Shown here in pieces: positions 33,295-43,694 of a stretch of 64,000 nucleotides of DNA. The translations under genes were made by a program, and so were the position numbers. The notes below the pieces were generated by a model. That model was not told the origin of the DNA and searched no databases. It worked only from the letters and a program-made list of their open reading frames with translations. Origin of the DNA: Flectobacillus rivi (lineage in GTDB: Bacteria; Bacteroidota; Bacteroidia; Cytophagales; Spirosomataceae). The stretch spans positions 1 through 64,000 of the forward strand of contig NZ_JASHIE010000008.1 of the NCBI RefSeq assembly GCF_030056655.1. The letters are read 5' to 3'. How positions within the stretch are numbered: the stretch's first letter is position 1; every line of letters begins with the position of its first letter.

Positions 33295-34527
33295 ATGAAA
33301 AAGCTTACACTGGCGATAGGTTTATATATGGGTGTACTTCTTAGTGCATCTGCTCAAAAAACGGCTGATACTAGCAATTACCAAAGCCGTAAGTTAAAAG
33401 TAGAAGAAATTAATATTGTGTCTAGTTACTATCATCAAGATGGTAACAACTCGGCTGTAACGGGCGGTATTGGTACCGAAAAATTAACCGACTTTGGTAA
33501 TACCTTTGATATTCGTTTCTCGAAATGGGATAGCAAAGCTCGTCAGCATTTTTTTACTTTTGAATTAGGCGTAGATGCTTATTCGTCGGCATCCTCAGAC
33601 AAAATCGACCCATACACTATATCCTCTGCTTCCATGACTGATAAGCGTATCTATCCGTCGTTGGCATGGAGTGTGAATAATGCCAAAAAAGGAACAACTT
33701 TTGGTGCAGTAGCATCGTATTCGACCGAGTACGATTACAAATCTTATGGAACAGGGCTAAACTTTTCAAAAACCTCTAAAGATGGCAACCGTGAGTTTAG
33801 CGCCAAAGTAAATGCGTTTTTTGATACATGGAAAGTAATTCTACCATCCGAGCTTCGTACCATTTATCGAGCAGATGGCACTTACTACTTCTATGGCTCA
33901 GGTGGAGAGCATGATCCATATCCAGTCGATTACAAACCTCGTAATTCTTACAGCTCTTCGTTTTCTTTGGCACAAGTTGTCAACAAAAGAATGCAGGTTT
34001 TATTGACAGTTGACCCAGCCTATCAAGCAGGTTTGTTGGCTACCAAATACCAACGTGTATATTTTACTGATGGAACTGTAAAGTCAGAAGAACTTCCTGA
34101 TACCCGTTTCAAATTACCTATTGGTGCTCGTTTGAATTACTTTGCAGGAAACAAAGTCGTAATTCGTACATTCTATCGTTATTATCAAGACAACTGGGGC
34201 GTAAAGGCTCATACATTTGAATTGGAAACGCCAATCAAAATGACGCCATTCCTAACCTTGAGTCCATACTATCGTTATTATACGCAAACTGCTGCGGACT
34301 ACTTTGCCGCTTATGGTGTGCATAAGTTGAGTGACCAATATTATACAAGTGACTACGATTTATCAAAACTTAATAGCAATATGGTAGGCACGGGTATTCG
34401 TATTATGCCTCCTCATGGTGTATTTGGTATTCAAAGCTGGGCTTCGCTCGAGCTTCGCTATGGACACTATATGCGCTCGAATGGCTTGAATTCTAATACT
34501 ATTACCCTCTACGCAAAATTCAAGTAG
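33295..34527 (+). CDS. DUF3570 outer-membrane barrel protein
   Basis: A 410-residue protein with a signal peptide (MKKLTLAIGLYMGVLLSASAQ) and long runs of alternating strands rich in Tyr, Phe and Ser, ending with TITLYAKFK, a barrel-type C terminus. Length and strand pattern (SSYYHQDGNNSAVTGGIGTE near the start) fit DUF3570. As far as I recall, DUF3570, DUF4266, ApbE and a thioredoxin recur together in diverse bacteria, with no proven role. It is the last gene of the operon and is followed by a strong terminator. Confidence 0.85.
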   Translation: MKKLTLAIGLYMGVLLSASAQKTADTSNYQSRKLKVEEINIVSSYYHQDGNNSAVTGGIGTEKLTDFGNTFDIRFSKWDSKARQHFFTFELGVDAYSSASSDKIDPYTISSASMTDKRIYPSLAWSVNNAKKGTTFGAVASYSTEYDYKSYGTGLNFSKTSKDGNREFSAKVNAFFDTWKVILPSELRTIYRADGTYYFYGSGGEHDPYPVDYKPRNSYSSSFSLAQVVNKRMQVLLTVDPAYQAGLLATKYQRVYFTDGTVKSEELPDTRFKLPIGARLNYFAGNKVVIRTFYRYYQDNWGVKAHTFELETPIKMTPFLTLSPYYRYYTQTAADYFAAYGVHKLSDQYYTSDYDLSKLNSNMVGTGIRIMPPHGVFGIQSWASLELRYGHYMRSNGLNSNTITLYAKFK

Positions 34528-34549
34528 CAACGAAGGATTTCAAACAATT

Positions 34550-34654
34550 TCAGATTGGGGATTTCTGATTTCGGAAATAAAGTAAAAATACCTTTATTTT
34601 TTACAAAATATAGAAGCTTACACTTCCGAAATCCAACATCCGATATCCGAAATG
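34550..34654. repeat. Dispersed ~100-bp element, copy 1 (inverted relative to 49230)
   Basis: The element begins GATTTCTGATTTCGGAAA and ends TTCCGAAATCCAACATCCG, with further TCCGATATCC repeats, so its ends are inverted repeats of each other. Its reverse complement matches 49230-49328 closely, including ATAAAATATAG-like and TTACACTTCCG cores. It lies downstream of the DUF3570 gene. Confidence 0.8.
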
Positions 34655-34683
34655 AATGATTTTTAAATTCCTAATGCATCACT

Positions 34684-34729
34684 AACATTCAGGTTAGGAT
34701 TTTTTCAAGAAAATTCTAACCTGAATGTT
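34684..34729 (+). terminator. Intrinsic terminator of the redox operon
   Basis: AACATTCAGGTTAG (34684-34697) pairs with CTAACCTGAATGTT (34716-34729), with further pairing inside the arms, followed by a T-rich tract. The spacer after it to 34929 holds no visible gene. Confidence 0.85.
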
Positions 34730-34929
34730 TATTTTGAACCTTATACTCAATTTCTTGTCTAACCAATGACATTTTAGGGTGACTATTAAAATATTATGCC
34801 GTTAAATTTGTTATAAAGATGTATATTTTCGATTTTTGGAAAGGTTTATGTACTCATTACAAGAAACTGTACTTCAAGAATAAAGGAAAATATATACCGC
34901 ATTTACAGACATATTAAACAATCAATTTT

Positions 34930-35655
34930 ATGAAAAAGATTAGCTTTATTTTTGGACTACTTTTTGCACTTATTCTACAGGTCCAAGCTCAAACTGCAGA
35001 CGAAATTTTTGACAGATATTATGACGCAACTGGCGGCACAGAATTGTGGAAAGGTGTTAATAGTTATACCATCAAGCAGGCATTTGTAGCAAATGCTCCA
35101 ACAGACTTTACCCAAGAAACTAAAGTTTCGGTAGCTAATCAAGGTATCTTAAAAACGAAAACTATCTTAAAAAGAGACTTTATTTACGGTGCTAATCCAA
35201 CTGAAGCTTATTTCAGAGTGCCAACTGGTAGCCTTGACAAAAATGTTGTTTACGAAACCAAAGACCTTAGCGACAAAGACAAAGCTGGACTAAAGCGTGA
35301 AATGACAGATGGTTTGTTGCCATTTATCAATTATGCTAAAAAAGGATATATTGCAACCTATGTGGGCTTGAAAGCAGATAACGGGAAACCTGTTCATCAG
35401 ATTGAATTGTCAGGTAAAGATGTAAAATACAACTTGTTTTTTGATGCTACGACTTATCTTTTGTCAAAACTAAAAACTAATTTGGCTTCAGGAGAAGAAA
35501 TCACTCAGGAGTTTACAACCTATACAAAAACTCCATACGGCATCAGCTACCCAAGTGCATCGACTTACTATAGCACTGTTGAAAAACGTAATACTAAAGT
35601 AACAACAACGGTGACATTCAATGATAAAATTGAAGCCAGCGTATTCAAAAAATAG
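34930..35655 (+). CDS. LolA-like exported protein
   Basis: A 241-residue protein with a signal peptide (MKKISFIFGLLFALILQVQAQ) and a body resembling outer-membrane lipoprotein-sorting (LolA/LolB-fold) proteins: ADEIFDRYYDATGGTELWKG at the start, then beta strands with a late FDATTYLLSKLKT motif. Such proteins bind lipids or lipoprotein acyl chains in the periplasm. It is not typical LolA, since the first segment matches the family that carries a Gly-Gly near the N terminus. It ends before a long hairpin terminator and precedes tamB. Confidence 0.72.
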   Translation: MKKISFIFGLLFALILQVQAQTADEIFDRYYDATGGTELWKGVNSYTIKQAFVANAPTDFTQETKVSVANQGILKTKTILKRDFIYGANPTEAYFRVPTGSLDKNVVYETKDLSDKDKAGLKREMTDGLLPFINYAKKGYIATYVGLKADNGKPVHQIELSGKDVKYNLFFDATTYLLSKLKTNLASGEEITQEFTTYTKTPYGISYPSASTYYSTVEKRNTKVTTTVTFNDKIEASVFKK

Positions 35656-35694
35656 TTGTAATAACCTTACAACCCAAAGTGCTTTTTGATAGAT

Positions 35695-35756
35695 AACATT
35701 ATGAGTAGTTCTTTTATGATTCTGTGTCATAAAACACTACTCATAATGTTTTTTAC
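35695..35756 (+). terminator. Long two-part hairpin terminator before tamB
   Basis: AACATTATGAGTAGT (35695-35709) pairs with ACTACTCATAATGTT (35736-35750), and inside it TTTTATGA pairs with TCATAAAA. A T6 tract follows. Its presence across 35695-35756 argues that the in-frame start codons upstream of 35764 are not used for tamB. Confidence 0.88.
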
Positions 35757-35763
35757 CCTACTT

Positions 35764-38700
35764 ATGAAGTCATATATCCGCATCATACTATTTTCAATTG
35801 CTATCATTTTCCTATTAGTCATAGGGGCTTTTGTCTATTTGCAAACACCACGTGGACAAGCACTAGTTACTACGGAAGTGACAAAATTTTTAGAAAACAA
35901 ATTTGGCTCGAAAGTATCAGCCAAACGTATTGCCTATCATATCCCCGATTGGATAGAACTCGACGAGGTATTTGTTGCTGATAATAAAAAAGATACACTC
36001 GTAGCTGCCCAAAAACTGTATGTAGACTTGGATATGCTTGCTTTGCTCAAAAGCAAAGTGACCATCAATAAAATTGAACTGGAAGGTATTCGTGCCAAAA
36101 TCAAAAGGACTTTACCTGATACTACCTTCAATTTTGACCATATTGTAAAAGCTTTCGCCTCTCCTAATGCGACTCCTACCAAAAATGATACAACACCTAG
36201 TAGTTTGTTGATGAACATTGGCAAGGTAAGTCTAAAAGATATTCATGTTACTTATCTAGATAACGTCATCGGTACTGATGCAGATGTAGCATTCAGGTCG
36301 TTTGAAACTTCTTTCAAGAAAATTGACCTTAATTCATCTACTTACCAACTAGCAACTACGAAGCTCAATGGTGCTAATTTGCTATTAAAAACCTATCCAG
36401 CATTAAAAGTATCGCCTCCAGATACAAATTCAAGTCCCGTAAATTTTGGTTTTGAAAAAGTTAATCTCGACGATATAGCCTTTGATATTAGCGACCAAGT
36501 AGGTGGACTTTCAACCAAAGGATACATTACCAAAGCCAGTGCCGAAGCAGATAAGTTTTCGATGGCAGAGCAACTGATTCATCTCAAAACCTTTTACCTC
36601 GACAATTCATCTGTTAAAGTCAATATCAAGCCAACGCCAAAATCTTCCCAAAAGCCAGTCCCTGCTCCTACTGTAGCACAATCTAAAACTCCAGAAAAAG
36701 GATGGACGTTTGGTGTTCAAAAGATTTTGATGAAAAACAACACCATTGCTTATGATGATTTGGGAAAACCTCGTCAAAGTAAAGGTCTAGACCCTGCACA
36801 TATTGGCATCACGCCATTAAATATAGAAGCCGAAAGAATTCAATACTCGTCTAAAGGAGTAACAGGATGGCTTCAGAACATCTCGATGAAGGAAAAAAGC
36901 GGTTTTGTTTTACAAAAATTCCAAACCGACTTCGCTTATACTGATAAAAAAGCATTCCTTAAAAAACTTACTATTCAAACACCCAAAAGTATCATTCGTG
37001 ATGAGGTAAGTCTAAGTTATAACTCTCTCGACCAGCTAAGTAAAAATATAGGAGCAACAAGAGTTTTAGTCAACCTTAAAGATAGCAAACTAGCCTTTTC
37101 TGACATACTCTTACTTGCGCCACAACTGGCTCAAACGCCTCCTCTCGCAGGAAATAGTCAGGAAGTATTGCGTTTTAAAGGCAAAGCTACAGGTACTGTA
37201 AATAATTTGAGTATCGCAGGTTTGACGATTCAAGGATTTGATCATAGCAAAATTCAGTTGCATGGCAATATCGTTGGCTTACCTTCTGTTGAAAAAACAA
37301 GTGTAAAAGTTGGTATCGATGAAGTATCCGTGACTAAAAGCGATATTCAGAAAATCGTACCAAAAGAAATGCTTCCAACGGCGATTGAACTGCCCGAAAC
37401 AATTGTATTGAAAGGGATAATCGGAGGTAAAGTCAATAATCTAAATGTAAATACACAATTGATTTCTGACCTTGGCAAAGCACAATTTAAAGGTACACTT
37501 GTCAATATAACTGTTCCAAACAAACAGCAATACAACGGTCAGTTGTCACTCAATGAGTTTGATTTAGGCAAATTACTCAAACAGCCAGAGCAATATGGCA
37601 AAATGACTTTAGTAACGGATTTTCATGGAAAAGGGACAAATCCAAAAACTATGGATGCCGAAATAAAAGGCAAGATAGAACAAGCAGTTATCAAGGGGTA
37701 TGACTACAAAGATTTGCAGTTTTCCACCACGATTCGTAATCAAGAAGCGCAGATTAATGCTCTTTTTGAAGACCCAAATGCAAATTTCAATCTACAAGCA
37801 AAAGCCAATCTAGCAAACGAATATCCAGCTATTCAGGGTACTTTAGCTATTAAACAGCTCAAGCTCAAAAATCTTCATCTTTACCCCGATGATATAGCTA
37901 TCAAAGGACAAGTAAAAATGAATTTGACCAATACTAATCCTGCTAAGTTCAATGGCAGCATCTCGATTGATGAAGCCGTTGTGACGCAAGATGGTAAGCC
38001 AATACCTCTGGACGATATTAAGATTTTGGCGCAAAACAACAATGAGCGTAATGCTTTCAGTATTCAAGCGCCATTCCTGCAAGCCCAAATGTTTGGTCAA
38101 TTTAATTATGTGCAGTTAGCTGACATTATCATTTCGGATATTAATCGTCATTTCAGAATCCCGAATCAAAATCCGAAACTTATCACCGAGCCTTACGACA
38201 TTACCATCAAAGCCAAAGCGATTGGTCACCCTGCCATCAAAGCTTTTGTACCAGCTCTGACCAGACTAGACTCTACCACGTTCAACGCGACACTGAGTAA
38301 CGAAGCGGGTCATACCATGCAAATGGATTTGAAAATACCTTTTGTTGAATATGATACCATTCGTGTGCAACAAATTGCCTTCGGCATGCGCTCTGATTCG
38401 AGCAAAATTACTTACCAAACGAGTTTAGAAAAATTGAGTTTTAATGCTTTCCAAATGCTGAAGACTAAACTCGATGGAGAAGTAAACGACGATATCGCAC
38501 AATTTAACCTTGTTTTATTAGACTCTCTTCAAAAAGAGCATCATAGAGTGGCAGGGCAAGTCGCCAACTTTTCAGACCAATTCAGAATAAATCTTTTGCC
38601 AAATGGTTTGAAACTCAATTACGAGCCGTGGAAAGTTGCCGAGAATGGTTTCTTACAATACGGTGAGGCAGGACTGATTGTGAGTAATTTTTCTTTACAA

Positions 38701-40710
38701 AATCAAGAACAATTACTTCAGATTCATACCCCAGAGATGGCGCCCAATGCTCCGTTAGAGATTATTGCCCAAAAATTGGATTTACACAAAATGATTAAGC
38801 TCGTATATCCTGACTCCACAATTGCAGATGGAACCATCGACGGAAAAATCATTTTGGCAAACTACATGAAATCCCCCTCATTTACAGGTGATGTAACTGT
38901 ACAAGGTTTTACCTTCCAAAATACACCCATTGGGGATTTGGTAGCACATGTGTATAACGAGACACCTGAGAAGATTTCGGTAAATACCACCTTAAAAAAT
39001 GACCAAAATGATATAGCCTTAATCGGAAACTACATCTTGGGCGACAAAAAACCACTCAATTTCTCGCTGAATATCAACAAGTTGAGCACAAAAACTATTC
39101 AGGCGTTTAGTTTTGGACAAATGCGCCGAGCCAATGGTAGTCTCAACGGAAATATCACAATTAAAGGAGCAAACGAACAACCAGATATTGCAGGATTTAT
39201 TGGTTTTGAAAAAGTGGCATTTGATGTTTCTCAATTAGGCACAAAACTCTTGATTGATAAACAAAAAATCTATTTCCAAAATCATGAAATGGAATTCAAA
39301 AACTTTACGCTCAGCGATACGCTCAACCAACCTTTGAGAGTCAACGGTAAAGTTATTTTCCAAAAACTACCTGAAGTAGAATATAAACTGGCGATTTCGA
39401 CCAAAAACTTCATGGTGCTCAATTCAACGCGCAAAGACAATGATTTCTTCTATGGCAAAGCCTTTGTTGATGCCAACATGAATATCAGCGGCTCAACAAG
39501 TACAGCGGTTGTAGATGGCAATGTAAAGTTGATTGAGAAAAGTAGCATTTTCGTACTAATGCCCGACAATAGTGTAAGTGAAGAAGCCATCAACGATGTA
39601 GTAGTTTTTGTCGATAAAAATAAAAAAGCATTGACCAAAGACTCAACCAATAACACTCAGACCAAATACAATACTAGTTTTATCTCGGAAGTAAGTTTGT
39701 TATTGGAAGCCGACGAAAAGTCAGAAATGACTATTGTTGTAGATGAATTAAACGGCGATAACCTCAAAGTACGTGGCAAAGCTCAACTCAATGCAGGGAT
39801 AAGCTCCAATGGTCAACCTTACATTTTGGGGATGTATTCACTTACAGAAGGGAGCTACGATTTGTCATTTGAACTCCTCAAAAAGCAGTTTAAAATCAAG
39901 CCCGGCAGTAATATCGTTTGGATGGGTGACCCTTTGAGCGGTAATATCGACATTACAGCGATTTACCAGACCATGGCCTCTCCTTCCGACCTGTTGAGTT
40001 CTACAGAATCACAATATCGTCAAAAAATGCCTTTTGATGTAAACCTAAATCTTAACGGTCCAATGAAAAAATTGGAAACGTCTTTTAGTATTACCTTAAA
40101 TGACAAAACACAATTGGCCATAGACAATGACGTCAAAACGAAGATAAATGATAGATTAAAGTATCTGGCACAAACAGATATTGCGGAAAACAACAAACAG
40201 GTTTTTGCTTTATTGATTTTAAACAGATTTTTCTCAGAAAAATCATCCGACTTTTTCTCTACAATCAACCCCGAAGCCATTGCTCGTCAAAGTGTGAGTA
40301 AACTTCTTTCTGACCAGCTCGAAAGATTGGCTGCTGATGTGATTAAAGGGGTAAACTTGAGTGTAAACCTTAATTCTAGTCAAAGTAATATTGCAGGGCA
40401 GTCATCTGCCCGAACAGATTTGAACCTTGGACTCTCCAAAGCTTTTTTCAATGATAGATTGAAAGTTGAGGTTGGGAAAAACTTTGAACTTGAAAACACC
40501 AACGGTGTACAACGAAATCCAACTGAAGTATTTGATAACGTCGCTGTAAACTATAGTCTTACAGAAGATGGAAGGTATCGTTTTAGGGCATTCCGTAAAA
40601 ATCAATTTCAAACAGTACTCGAAGGTTTTGTGGTAGAAACAGGCGTGAGTTTTGTCATTACCTTGGAATACCAATCTGTGAAAGAGTTTTTTCAAAAAAA
40701 TAATAAGTAA
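35764..40710 (+). CDS. tamB: Translocation and assembly module TamB
   Basis: A 1648-residue protein with one N-terminal membrane anchor (MKSYIRIILFSIAIIFLLVI) and a very long periplasmic beta-rich body of the AsmA/TamB type, ending with the DUF490 TamB domain (roughly the last 350 residues, including LSVNLNSSQSNIAG and TDLNLGLSKAFFNDR). The protein spans the periplasm as a hydrophobic groove, works with the Omp85 protein TamL downstream, and is implicated in outer-membrane protein assembly and phospholipid transport. The start at 35764 places the anchor at the N terminus. It lies 227 bp before tamL. Confidence 0.95.
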   Translation: MKSYIRIILFSIAIIFLLVIGAFVYLQTPRGQALVTTEVTKFLENKFGSKVSAKRIAYHIPDWIELDEVFVADNKKDTLVAAQKLYVDLDMLALLKSKVTINKIELEGIRAKIKRTLPDTTFNFDHIVKAFASPNATPTKNDTTPSSLLMNIGKVSLKDIHVTYLDNVIGTDADVAFRSFETSFKKIDLNSSTYQLATTKLNGANLLLKTYPALKVSPPDTNSSPVNFGFEKVNLDDIAFDISDQVGGLSTKGYITKASAEADKFSMAEQLIHLKTFYLDNSSVKVNIKPTPKSSQKPVPAPTVAQSKTPEKGWTFGVQKILMKNNTIAYDDLGKPRQSKGLDPAHIGITPLNIEAERIQYSSKGVTGWLQNISMKEKSGFVLQKFQTDFAYTDKKAFLKKLTIQTPKSIIRDEVSLSYNSLDQLSKNIGATRVLVNLKDSKLAFSDILLLAPQLAQTPPLAGNSQEVLRFKGKATGTVNNLSIAGLTIQGFDHSKIQLHGNIVGLPSVEKTSVKVGIDEVSVTKSDIQKIVPKEMLPTAIELPETIVLKGIIGGKVNNLNVNTQLISDLGKAQFKGTLVNITVPNKQQYNGQLSLNEFDLGKLLKQPEQYGKMTLVTDFHGKGTNPKTMDAEIKGKIEQAVIKGYDYKDLQFSTTIRNQEAQINALFEDPNANFNLQAKANLANEYPAIQGTLAIKQLKLKNLHLYPDDIAIKGQVKMNLTNTNPAKFNGSISIDEAVVTQDGKPIPLDDIKILAQNNNERNAFSIQAPFLQAQMFGQFNYVQLADIIISDINRHFRIPNQNPKLITEPYDITIKAKAIGHPAIKAFVPALTRLDSTTFNATLSNEAGHTMQMDLKIPFVEYDTIRVQQIAFGMRSDSSKITYQTSLEKLSFNAFQMLKTKLDGEVNDDIAQFNLVLLDSLQKEHHRVAGQVANFSDQFRINLLPNGLKLNYEPWKVAENGFLQYGEAGLIVSNFSLQNQEQLLQIHTPEMAPNAPLEIIAQKLDLHKMIKLVYPDSTIADGTIDGKIILANYMKSPSFTGDVTVQGFTFQNTPIGDLVAHVYNETPEKISVNTTLKNDQNDIALIGNYILGDKKPLNFSLNINKLSTKTIQAFSFGQMRRANGSLNGNITIKGANEQPDIAGFIGFEKVAFDVSQLGTKLLIDKQKIYFQNHEMEFKNFTLSDTLNQPLRVNGKVIFQKLPEVEYKLAISTKNFMVLNSTRKDNDFFYGKAFVDANMNISGSTSTAVVDGNVKLIEKSSIFVLMPDNSVSEEAINDVVVFVDKNKKALTKDSTNNTQTKYNTSFISEVSLLLEADEKSEMTIVVDELNGDNLKVRGKAQLNAGISSNGQPYILGMYSLTEGSYDLSFELLKKQFKIKPGSNIVWMGDPLSGNIDITAIYQTMASPSDLLSSTESQYRQKMPFDVNLNLNGPMKKLETSFSITLNDKTQLAIDNDVKTKINDRLKYLAQTDIAENNKQVFALLILNRFFSEKSSDFFSTINPEAIARQSVSKLLSDQLERLAADVIKGVNLSVNLNSSQSNIAGQSSARTDLNLGLSKAFFNDRLKVEVGKNFELENTNGVQRNPTEVFDNVAVNYSLTEDGRYRFRAFRKNQFQTVLEGFVVETGVSFVITLEYQSVKEFFQKNNK

Positions 40711-40727
40711 TAAGGTAAAATGAGATT

Positions 40728-40920
40728 GCATTATTAGGCTTTAGGCTGTAAGCCGTAGACGTTAGTCAAAAGCTTTTTATTGTTGCTTTTAACCTAGAGC
40801 TTAAAGCAGCAATTTATAATGTAAAAGTCATAGCTATCAGATGAAATAAAGCTCATCTTGTAGCAAAAACTATAATTTAAACTTATATATGATAGCTTGT
40901 AGCATAATGCTCAAAGCCTA
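40728..40920. repeat. Short inverted TTAGGCTTTAGGC elements between tamB and tamL
   Basis: TTAGGCTTTAGGCTGTAAGCCG, followed by TTAACCTAGAGCTTAAAGC and a final ATGCTCAAAGCCTAAA, shows several partly complementary words. It belongs to the TTAGGC family and may act as a processing or weak termination region within the tam operon. No gene is visible. Confidence 0.55.
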
Positions 40921-40937
40921 AAATAGCCATTACAAAC

Positions 40938-43247
40938 ATGATTCAAAAGAGTGCACTATATATCGGCCTTATACTTCTACTAGCCAGCTGCTCAGTGACA
41001 AAAAAGCTCCCTGCTGGCGAAAGCCTATACACGGGTGCCGAAATTAAAGTCAAAGCCGATTCGAGCATCAAAAAATCAGAGATAGAACGTGTAAATGCTG
41101 AACTGGCCGAGTTTGTAAGACCCAAACCCAATACAGCTATTATGGGTTTTCCGTATCGAGTGTGGCTATATTATGTCATGGGCGAGCCACGCAAACCCAA
41201 AGGATTTAGATCATGGTTTCGCCGCAAATTTGGTGAGCCTCCTGTGCTAGCAAGTCGTGGCGTCATTAATGCCAATACCAAACAAATTAATGTCTTATTG
41301 AACAACCAAGGTTTTTTTAGAACCACCACTACAGGTGACCTTGTTGACCAAAAACGTCTAGCCAAAGCCGTTTATACCATCAATCTAAAACCGCAATATC
41401 TGCTCGATTCGATACATTTTGAAACAGATGGAGATACTAGTGTATTTGGAAAAGCGCTACTCAATACTCAGAAAAGAACGCTTTTGGTAAAGGGTAACCC
41501 GTATAATTATGAAACCTTAGTGGCAGAGCGCAATCGTATTGAACGCGAGCTAAAACAGCGTGGATTTTATTACTTCCGTCCCGATTATGTAATCTTCAAA
41601 GCAGATTCGATGAGTAAAAAAACAAAAGTGGATATTTCGGTCGAGATAAAACCCAATGTTGCTCAGGTAGCCAAAAAGATTTACTATATCAACGACATTC
41701 ATGTGATTGCTGATTACGGAGATTTAAGAGTAGATACGACCAATATTAAACAAACGAACTATCAAGGAATTGATATTCAAGATCCCCTCAACAGATACCG
41801 TCCAAAAGTGTTTGCAGATGCGATTGGCTTCCGTCATGGTCGTAATTATTCTAGCCGTTTTCAGGACGTTTCTTTATCTCGTTTGATTAATCTCAAAAAT
41901 TTCAAATTTGTCAAAAATAAGTTTGAATTAGTTTCTCGTTCAGACTCGGCATTGTTGGATGTGTACTATTATTTGACCCCACAAAAACACAAATCCTTAC
42001 AGGCCGAATTGAGTGGTTCATCGAAATCAAACAACTTCAATGGTACAGATATTGCGGTAAATTGGCGTAATTTAAACTTGTTTAGAGGTGCTGAAATTTT
42101 TACCATTTCAGCCTCAACAGGTCTCCAGTTTCAAGTGGGTGGTGGAGCCAATGCCATCAATAACTCGACTTACAAAGTGGCAACCTCCCTTACACTTCCA
42201 CGTTTTGCAGTACCATTTATCAAGTTCAATCCAACGCGTAATCAGTCCTTGCCTTCTACGACATTCAACGTCAATTACGAATATATCAATCGAGGTAATA
42301 TGTATAGAACTACCTCTTTGAGTGGTTCTTTGGCCTATGACTGGAGTCAGAACTCAACACTAAGACATACGTTTACACCACTCTCAATCAGTTATGTACG
42401 AACATTTGATTTTTCATTTGATTATATCAATTACATGATTATGTTCGCGCCACAACAATTAGGTACTATTTTAGACCAAAACACGATTATACCAAGTTCT
42501 ATTTATCAGTTTTTTTATAATCCAAGACCTACCAAAAGCTCAAGCTTTGCCCTGTCGGGAAGTTTTGAAATTGCGGGAAATTTAGCAAGTGTGCTTGCTA
42601 AATCAGCCAATTCAACGAATGAAGCCCAAACTTTATTTGGTGTAGGCTATGCTCGCTATATCCGAAGTGATTTGGATATGCGATATAGCAAAACTATCAA
42701 TAGTAAAATCAAATGGGCGAATCGTGTCATGCTTGGCTTTGGTTTACCTTATGGCAACTCCAATTCCCTTCCATTTCCAAAACAATATATTGTGGGAGGT
42801 AGCAATAGTATCAGGGCATTTGTGGCACGTGGCATTGGTCCTGGAGCTTATTATGCCTCTGGTGATAACGCCACAACGTTCTTAGGAGCACAAGCTGGTG
42901 ATATGAAATTAGAAATGAATACCGAGCTTAGAGCCAAAGTTAACGACTTTATACAAGGAGCATTATTTGTAGATGCAGGTAACGTTTGGATGTATAAAGA
43001 TGAGGTTTTATATGGTGCAGATGGTGTATTTGGGAAGGATTTTTATAAGCAGCTTGCCGTTGGAGCTGGTGTTGGTTTACGTTTCGACTTTACTTATCTC
43101 TTACTTCGCTTTGATTTAGCAACGCCCCTTCGTAAGCCATACTTACCAGAGGCAGAGAGATGGGTTATTAAAGACATCGACTTTTCAAGCTCTGATTGGC
43201 GCAAAGAAAACCTAATTCTAAACATTGCGATAGGTTTGCCATTCTAA
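40938..43247 (+). CDS. tamL: TamA-type Omp85 lipoprotein (TamL)
   Basis: A 769-residue outer-membrane Omp85 protein with a lipobox (LLASC, Cys18), the hallmark of the Bacteroidota TamL variant of TamA. POTRA domains occupy roughly residues 30-370 (DSIHFETDGDTSVFGKALL and FYYFRPDYVIFKAD regions). The C-terminal 16-strand barrel contains the VGGSNSIRAFVARGIGPG loop with its conserved arginine and ends NLILNIAIGLPF. It partners TamB encoded directly upstream and inserts proteins into the outer membrane. Gene order tamB-tamL is usual for the phylum. Confidence 0.93.
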   Translation: MIQKSALYIGLILLLASCSVTKKLPAGESLYTGAEIKVKADSSIKKSEIERVNAELAEFVRPKPNTAIMGFPYRVWLYYVMGEPRKPKGFRSWFRRKFGEPPVLASRGVINANTKQINVLLNNQGFFRTTTTGDLVDQKRLAKAVYTINLKPQYLLDSIHFETDGDTSVFGKALLNTQKRTLLVKGNPYNYETLVAERNRIERELKQRGFYYFRPDYVIFKADSMSKKTKVDISVEIKPNVAQVAKKIYYINDIHVIADYGDLRVDTTNIKQTNYQGIDIQDPLNRYRPKVFADAIGFRHGRNYSSRFQDVSLSRLINLKNFKFVKNKFELVSRSDSALLDVYYYLTPQKHKSLQAELSGSSKSNNFNGTDIAVNWRNLNLFRGAEIFTISASTGLQFQVGGGANAINNSTYKVATSLTLPRFAVPFIKFNPTRNQSLPSTTFNVNYEYINRGNMYRTTSLSGSLAYDWSQNSTLRHTFTPLSISYVRTFDFSFDYINYMIMFAPQQLGTILDQNTIIPSSIYQFFYNPRPTKSSSFALSGSFEIAGNLASVLAKSANSTNEAQTLFGVGYARYIRSDLDMRYSKTINSKIKWANRVMLGFGLPYGNSNSLPFPKQYIVGGSNSIRAFVARGIGPGAYYASGDNATTFLGAQAGDMKLEMNTELRAKVNDFIQGALFVDAGNVWMYKDEVLYGADGVFGKDFYKQLAVGAGVGLRFDFTYLLLRFDLATPLRKPYLPEAERWVIKDIDFSSSDWRKENLILNIAIGLPF

Positions 43248-43408
43248 GAATAGTACAAGTTTGGGTAATTCTAAATGCTTGTAGAAGAACTGATATATCA
43301 TATTTGCGAAAAAAGGTAGTTTAACTTTGCAAGAAACTTTTTTAATTAAAAAACTGGGGCTATTTTTGTAACCTAGTTTCTGATAACGAGTCAAATAAAT
43401 ACATAGCA

Positions 43409-43660
43409 ATGAATCGCAAAAATATCTTAGCCATCGCAGCAGTAGCCATGTTAGCAGTAGCTTGTGACTACCAAAAAAACAATACTATCAAGCAAAAAGA
43501 CCTACGCGCAGGAGATGAGTATGTGTACGGCGTTCACCCAGACAGTGCTGCACGTCAAACAAAAAATAAGTACACAGCTAAGCCAGAAAACGAAGTAAGA
43601 GCTGCAAAAATCCGTGAGAAATTGTACGGTCCTGCTGCTGAAATTACTCAAGGAAATTAA
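43409..43660 (+). CDS. Small hypothetical lipoprotein
   Basis: An 83-residue protein with a clear lipobox (MLAVAC, Cys19) and a hydrophilic, charged mature part of 65 residues (YGVHPDSAARQTKNKYTAKP). I do not recognise a domain. Two TAnnTTTG boxes lie upstream (43322-43329 and 43361-43368), so it is probably transcribed on its own. The terminator at 43695 follows. An abundant small structural lipoprotein is one possibility, but nothing proves it. Confidence 0.8.
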   Translation: MNRKNILAIAAVAMLAVACDYQKNNTIKQKDLRAGDEYVYGVHPDSAARQTKNKYTAKPENEVRAAKIREKLYGPAAEITQGN

Positions 43661-43694
43661 TACTCTAAGATTTTAATCTTTTTTTATAGATGAT

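Noticed and set aside
35686..35763. N-terminal extension of TamB from upstream start codons
   Set aside because: The stretch lies in a strong terminator hairpin; the true membrane anchor begins at 35764.
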